Assembly (NCBI GenBank): GCA_929200295.1
Contig: CAKMZE010000030.1
Location: 1 to 15,483 of the forward strand
Direction of reading: 5' to 3'
Source: an uncultured Alphaproteobacteria bacterium
Lineage (GTDB): Bacteria; Pseudomonadota; Alphaproteobacteria; Rhodobacterales; Rhodobacteraceae
DNA: 15,483 nt
The notes beneath the pieces are model-generated. The model searched no databases, was not told the origin of the DNA, and was given only the letters and a program-made list of their open reading frames with translations. Shown here piece by piece: positions 13,195 through 15,483 of this stretch (its first letter is position 1; the number at the start of each line of letters is the position of its first letter). The position numbers were made by a program, and so were the translations under genes.

Positions 13195-13983
13195 TCAAAG
13201 GCTTTCTTGTGTCGGCGCAAGCTGGCGGTGCAGTGCGGAGCACACAGGCAGCGCCCCCGCCAAGAGCCCATTGGTCTGCGGATGCGGGTTGTTAAACACT
13301 GGGGGATCACCATCTTGGGTCAGAACGGCCCCACCTGCCTCTGCTACGATCAAGGCTCCTGCCGCAATATCCCATTCCCATGTGGGTCTGAGCGTGAGCA
13401 TCGCATCAAACCGCGCTTGCGCAACCAAGCACATGCGAAACGCCAGAGACGACCGAAAATGCCGTGCGACTTGTGGCACCGCACCGTCTTTCCAATATGA
13501 GGGGCGAAAATTCCACTTGTTCGACAGCACTGTTGTGTCCTCTGATAGCTCTGACTGCTGCACGCGAAGTGGTGCGTTATTGAGCATCGCGCCCTTACCC
13601 AAAGTCGCCGTATAAAGCGCATCACGCTGGGGCAGGTAAACAGCCGCCGCAGTCGGCTGCCCATCAGTGACGACGGCAAGTGAAACGGCCCAGTCACGCG
13701 CCCCTTCGATAAAGGCACGGGTCCCATCGATTGGGTCCACAACAAAGACATGCTTTTTTGCAAGGCGTGCAGTATCATCACTGCTTTCCTCAGAAAGCCA
13801 GCCGTAATCTGGGCGCGCCTGCTGTAATACAGTTTCGAGATGCGCATTAACGGCAAGGTCAGCTTCGGTCACAGGGCCTGCATCATCAGGTTTATCCCAG
13901 ACCTGTGGCTTTTGCCCAAAGAAGGTTTTGGCAATCGCGCCCGCATCACGGGCCGCTGTGGCCAAAAGCGCAAGATCACTCAC
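13195..13983 (-). CDS. Inositol-monophosphatase-family phosphatase, CysQ-like
   Basis: The metal-dependent lithium-sensitive phosphatase fold is clear: WLSEES at 62-67 (metal ligand Glu), DPIDGTRAFIEG at 83-94 and WEWDIAAGALIVAEAGG at 202-218 (metal ligand D205). Substrates in this family include inositol phosphates and 3'-phosphoadenosine 5'-phosphate. DPIDGT with FIEG and the length of 262 residues fit the CysQ-like 3'(2'),5'-bisphosphate nucleotidase group, but the substrate cannot be fixed. I chose the GTG at 13981-13983, which overlaps the pmbA stop by 8 bases (GTGAGTGA) and gives the normal family length. The frame is open further upstream to 14193, but that stretch is only the reverse reading of pmbA. 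Translation is probably coupled to pmbA. Confidence 0.92.
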   Translation of the reverse strand: MSDLALLATAARDAGAIAKTFFGQKPQVWDKPDDAGPVTEADLAVNAHLETVLQQARPDYGWLSEESSDDTARLAKKHVFVVDPIDGTRAFIEGARDWAVSLAVVTDGQPTAAAVYLPQRDALYTATLGKGAMLNNAPLRVQQSELSEDTTVLSNKWNFRPSYWKDGAVPQVARHFRSSLAFRMCLVAQARFDAMLTLRPTWEWDIAAGALIVAEAGGAVLTQDGDPPVFNNPHPQTNGLLAGALPVCSALHRQLAPTQESL

Positions 13984-15322
13984 CGGCAAGGGTAAGCCCT
14001 TCGACCAAAAGCGAGGGAACAACATGGCTGAGATGCGCCCGCGCGTCATTTGCTGGTATGATCCGCATGAGCATATCACGCAGATTGCCCGCAACAGTGC
14101 ATTCGTTGACCGGATAGGCCAGCGCGCCATTTTCCACCCAAAAGCCAGAGGCCCCGCGCGAATAGTCGCCTGTATTAGGATTGATCGTCGCACCGATCAT
14201 TGAGGTCACCAATAGCCCCGTGCCCATATCCGCGATCAAATCTGCGCGGCTTACATCCCCTTGGGTAAGCGCGAGATTAGACACCCCCGGTGAGGGGGGG
14301 GATGAGGGCGAACGCCCCGCGCTTGCCGTGCTTTGTAGCCCAAGCTGGCGCGCAGATCGCAGATCAAGCGTCCAGCCAGTGAGCATACCATCCTCAACAA
14401 TCGCGCGTTTTTGGGTAGGCAACCCTTCGGTATCAAAAATGCGTGAGGCAAAAGCACGGGGGCGATGCGGGTCTTCGATCAGTGACAGCCCAGCGGGCAG
14501 CACCTGCTGCCCCATGGCGTCGCGCAGCCAGCTGGCCCCACGCGTGATAGCCGCACCGTTGATCGCTGAGACCAAATGCCCGATCAGGCCCGAGGCGATC
14601 CGTTCATCAAAGAGAACGGGGAATTGCCCAGTTTTCGGTTTTCGCGCGCCTTGGCGCTCTGCCGCGCGCTGGGCGGCCACGCGCCCAATCTCGGCCGTAT
14701 CACGCAGGTCCGCGTGATAGATACGGCTGTCATAATCATAATCGCGCTCCATCTCAGCGCCTTTTCCTGCGATTGCGACACAGGACACGCTATGGCTCGA
14801 GCGGCTATAGCCGCCAGAAAACCCATTGCTGGCGCTGACATGGATATTACGGCGGCTGTATCCCGCGGAGGCTGATTGGACTTGCGAAATTACGGACGTG
14901 TCCAGCGCGGCTACCTCAGCAGTCACTGCCGCGTCTTGCAAGGCCGCAGGATTTGGCTCTGGCCCGGGATCAAATAGATCAAGCGCTGTGCAATCCGTTT
15001 GTAAGGTCAGCTGATCTGGATCTGCAAGACCTGCATAAGGGTCCTCTGGTGCGTCATTGGCCATGGCCACCGCGCGCTCGGCCATCATATGCAGGGTGTC
15101 TGGTTTCGTATCTGAGGACGAAACGATCGCCTGCTGTTTGCCAACAAAAACCCGCAGCCCGATATCTATCCCTTCAGCGCGATCCGCTTTTTCAAGCACG
15201 CCTGCGCGCACGTCAATCGCAACGGATGTCCCCTCAATAGCCACTGCATCCGCGCTATCGGCCCCTGCGGCGCGCGCCAATGTGATCATCTGTTGCGTAA
15301 GGTCAGACAGCGGTTGGGTCAT
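13976..15322 (-). CDS. pmbA: TldD/PmbA-family protein, PmbA (TldE) type
   Basis: TldD and PmbA/TldE form a metalloprotease complex that matures peptides such as microcin B17 and degrades CcdA. PmbA is the partner without the zinc-binding HExxxH. This 448-residue product lacks that motif. It ends with the family C-terminal block GDYSRGASGFWVENG, then YPVNECTVAGNL and the final LLVEGLTLAGE. The N-terminal repeat domain with RAGVLEKADRAEG lies near 39-51. Length is normal. The ATG has AAAGGA 8 bases upstream. The stop overlaps the GTG of the CysQ-like gene. In the coding strand a run of eight C (complement of 14294-14301) encodes Ser-Pro-Pro in the SPSSPPSPGVSN segment and could slip. tldD is not in the window. 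Confidence 0.94.
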   Translation of the reverse strand: MTQPLSDLTQQMITLARAAGADSADAVAIEGTSVAIDVRAGVLEKADRAEGIDIGLRVFVGKQQAIVSSSDTKPDTLHMMAERAVAMANDAPEDPYAGLADPDQLTLQTDCTALDLFDPGPEPNPAALQDAAVTAEVAALDTSVISQVQSASAGYSRRNIHVSASNGFSGGYSRSSHSVSCVAIAGKGAEMERDYDYDSRIYHADLRDTAEIGRVAAQRAAERQGARKPKTGQFPVLFDERIASGLIGHLVSAINGAAITRGASWLRDAMGQQVLPAGLSLIEDPHRPRAFASRIFDTEGLPTQKRAIVEDGMLTGWTLDLRSARQLGLQSTASAGRSPSSPPSPGVSNLALTQGDVSRADLIADMGTGLLVTSMIGATINPNTGDYSRGASGFWVENGALAYPVNECTVAGNLRDMLMRIIPANDARAHLSHVVPSLLVEGLTLAGE

Positions 15323-15424
15323 AAAACATCCTTTGCTCTGCTTACTCTGAGGTAATCTGCATTCCGTTAAGCTGCAAGGTGATTACATGATCATCTGCTA
15401 GACCATTCTTAGACACGGGCAGCT

Positions 15425-15470
15425 CTGGGGGGTGTCCCCCAGACAAGACACACCTGGGGGCCGGCCCCAA
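15425..15470. repeat. Second pair of GC-rich palindromes (REP-like element)
   Basis: CTGGGGGGTGTCCCCCAG at 15425-15442 is a 7-bp stem with the loop GTGT. After ACAAGACACAC a second palindrome follows (GGGGCCGGCCCC core, about 15454-15470), then ACAAAGCCACCCC to the window edge. Stem sequence, tandem pairing and the ACAAA-C linker match the element at 6127-6173. It lies about 100 bases upstream of pmbA. The rest of 15323-15424 shows no gene. Confidence 0.7.
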
Positions 15471-15483
15471 ACAAAGCCACCCC

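Noticed and set aside
13109..13615. 168-codon plus-strand open frame opposite the CysQ-like gene
   Set aside because: Cys/Ser/Ala-rich translation with no motif, antisense to a gene with clear phosphatase motifs.
13350..13856. 168-codon minus-strand open frame within the CysQ-like gene
   Set aside because: Different frame of the same strand over a well-supported gene; composition is that of a shadow reading.
13984..14193. 70-codon N-terminal extension of the CysQ-like gene
   Set aside because: It is the out-of-frame reading of the pmbA 3' end; the GTG at 13981-13983 gives the normal family length.

Overview
The window reads as chromosomal DNA of a marine alphaproteobacterium, most likely a Rhodobacteraceae/Roseobacter-group member. 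That call rests on the gene content and order, on moderate GC with GTG/TTG alternative starts, and on the dispersed palindromes plus a 'CCCCCGGGATATTT' intergenic string that I recall from that family. The genus cannot be fixed by eye. No tRNA, rRNA, CRISPR array, transposase or phage gene was recognised.

Left part (1-6111). A minus-strand MscS-type mechanosensitive channel runs off the left edge and is divergent from a plus-strand leucine block. The block is leuC, a small lipoprotein gene that starts directly on the leuC stop, and leuD, closed by a 9-bp hairpin. LeuC and LeuD form isopropylmalate isomerase; leuB is not in the window. The leuC leader holds a perfect TATAAT, a possible leaderless 28-codon ORF and a terminator-like hairpin with a T6 tract, which together look like an attenuation or leader device. 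Next come an unrecognised polytopic membrane protein and an overlapping secreted protein of the endonuclease/exonuclease/phosphatase fold. The latter seems to have lost most of its catalytic residues.

Middle part (6112-10603). Two tandem GC-rich palindromes fill the convergent junction with a minus-strand AlkB-type alkane hydroxylase, which has its own well-spaced promoter. Minus-strand mutY follows. It is divergent from a plus-strand pair, a DUF721/DciA-like protein and a DsbA-like periplasmic thioredoxin, which overlap by one base. A stand-alone Asp/Glu racemase-family gene comes after them and has an altered first active-site motif.

Right part (10604-15483). Five minus-strand genes run in the order pmbA/tldE, a CysQ-like inositol-monophosphatase-family gene, DUF4170, a divergent waaA-like glycosyltransferase, and lpxK. 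pmbA/cysQ-like and waaA/lpxK each overlap by 8 bases. The last two act in lipid A-Kdo assembly at the inner membrane. A second pair of the same palindromic element lies upstream of pmbA at the right edge.

Most of the window is ordinary core chromosome. The items most worth a second look are the leuC leader, the degenerate secreted nuclease-fold protein, the palindrome family, and the WaaA-like protein that appears to lack the usual catalytic glutamates.
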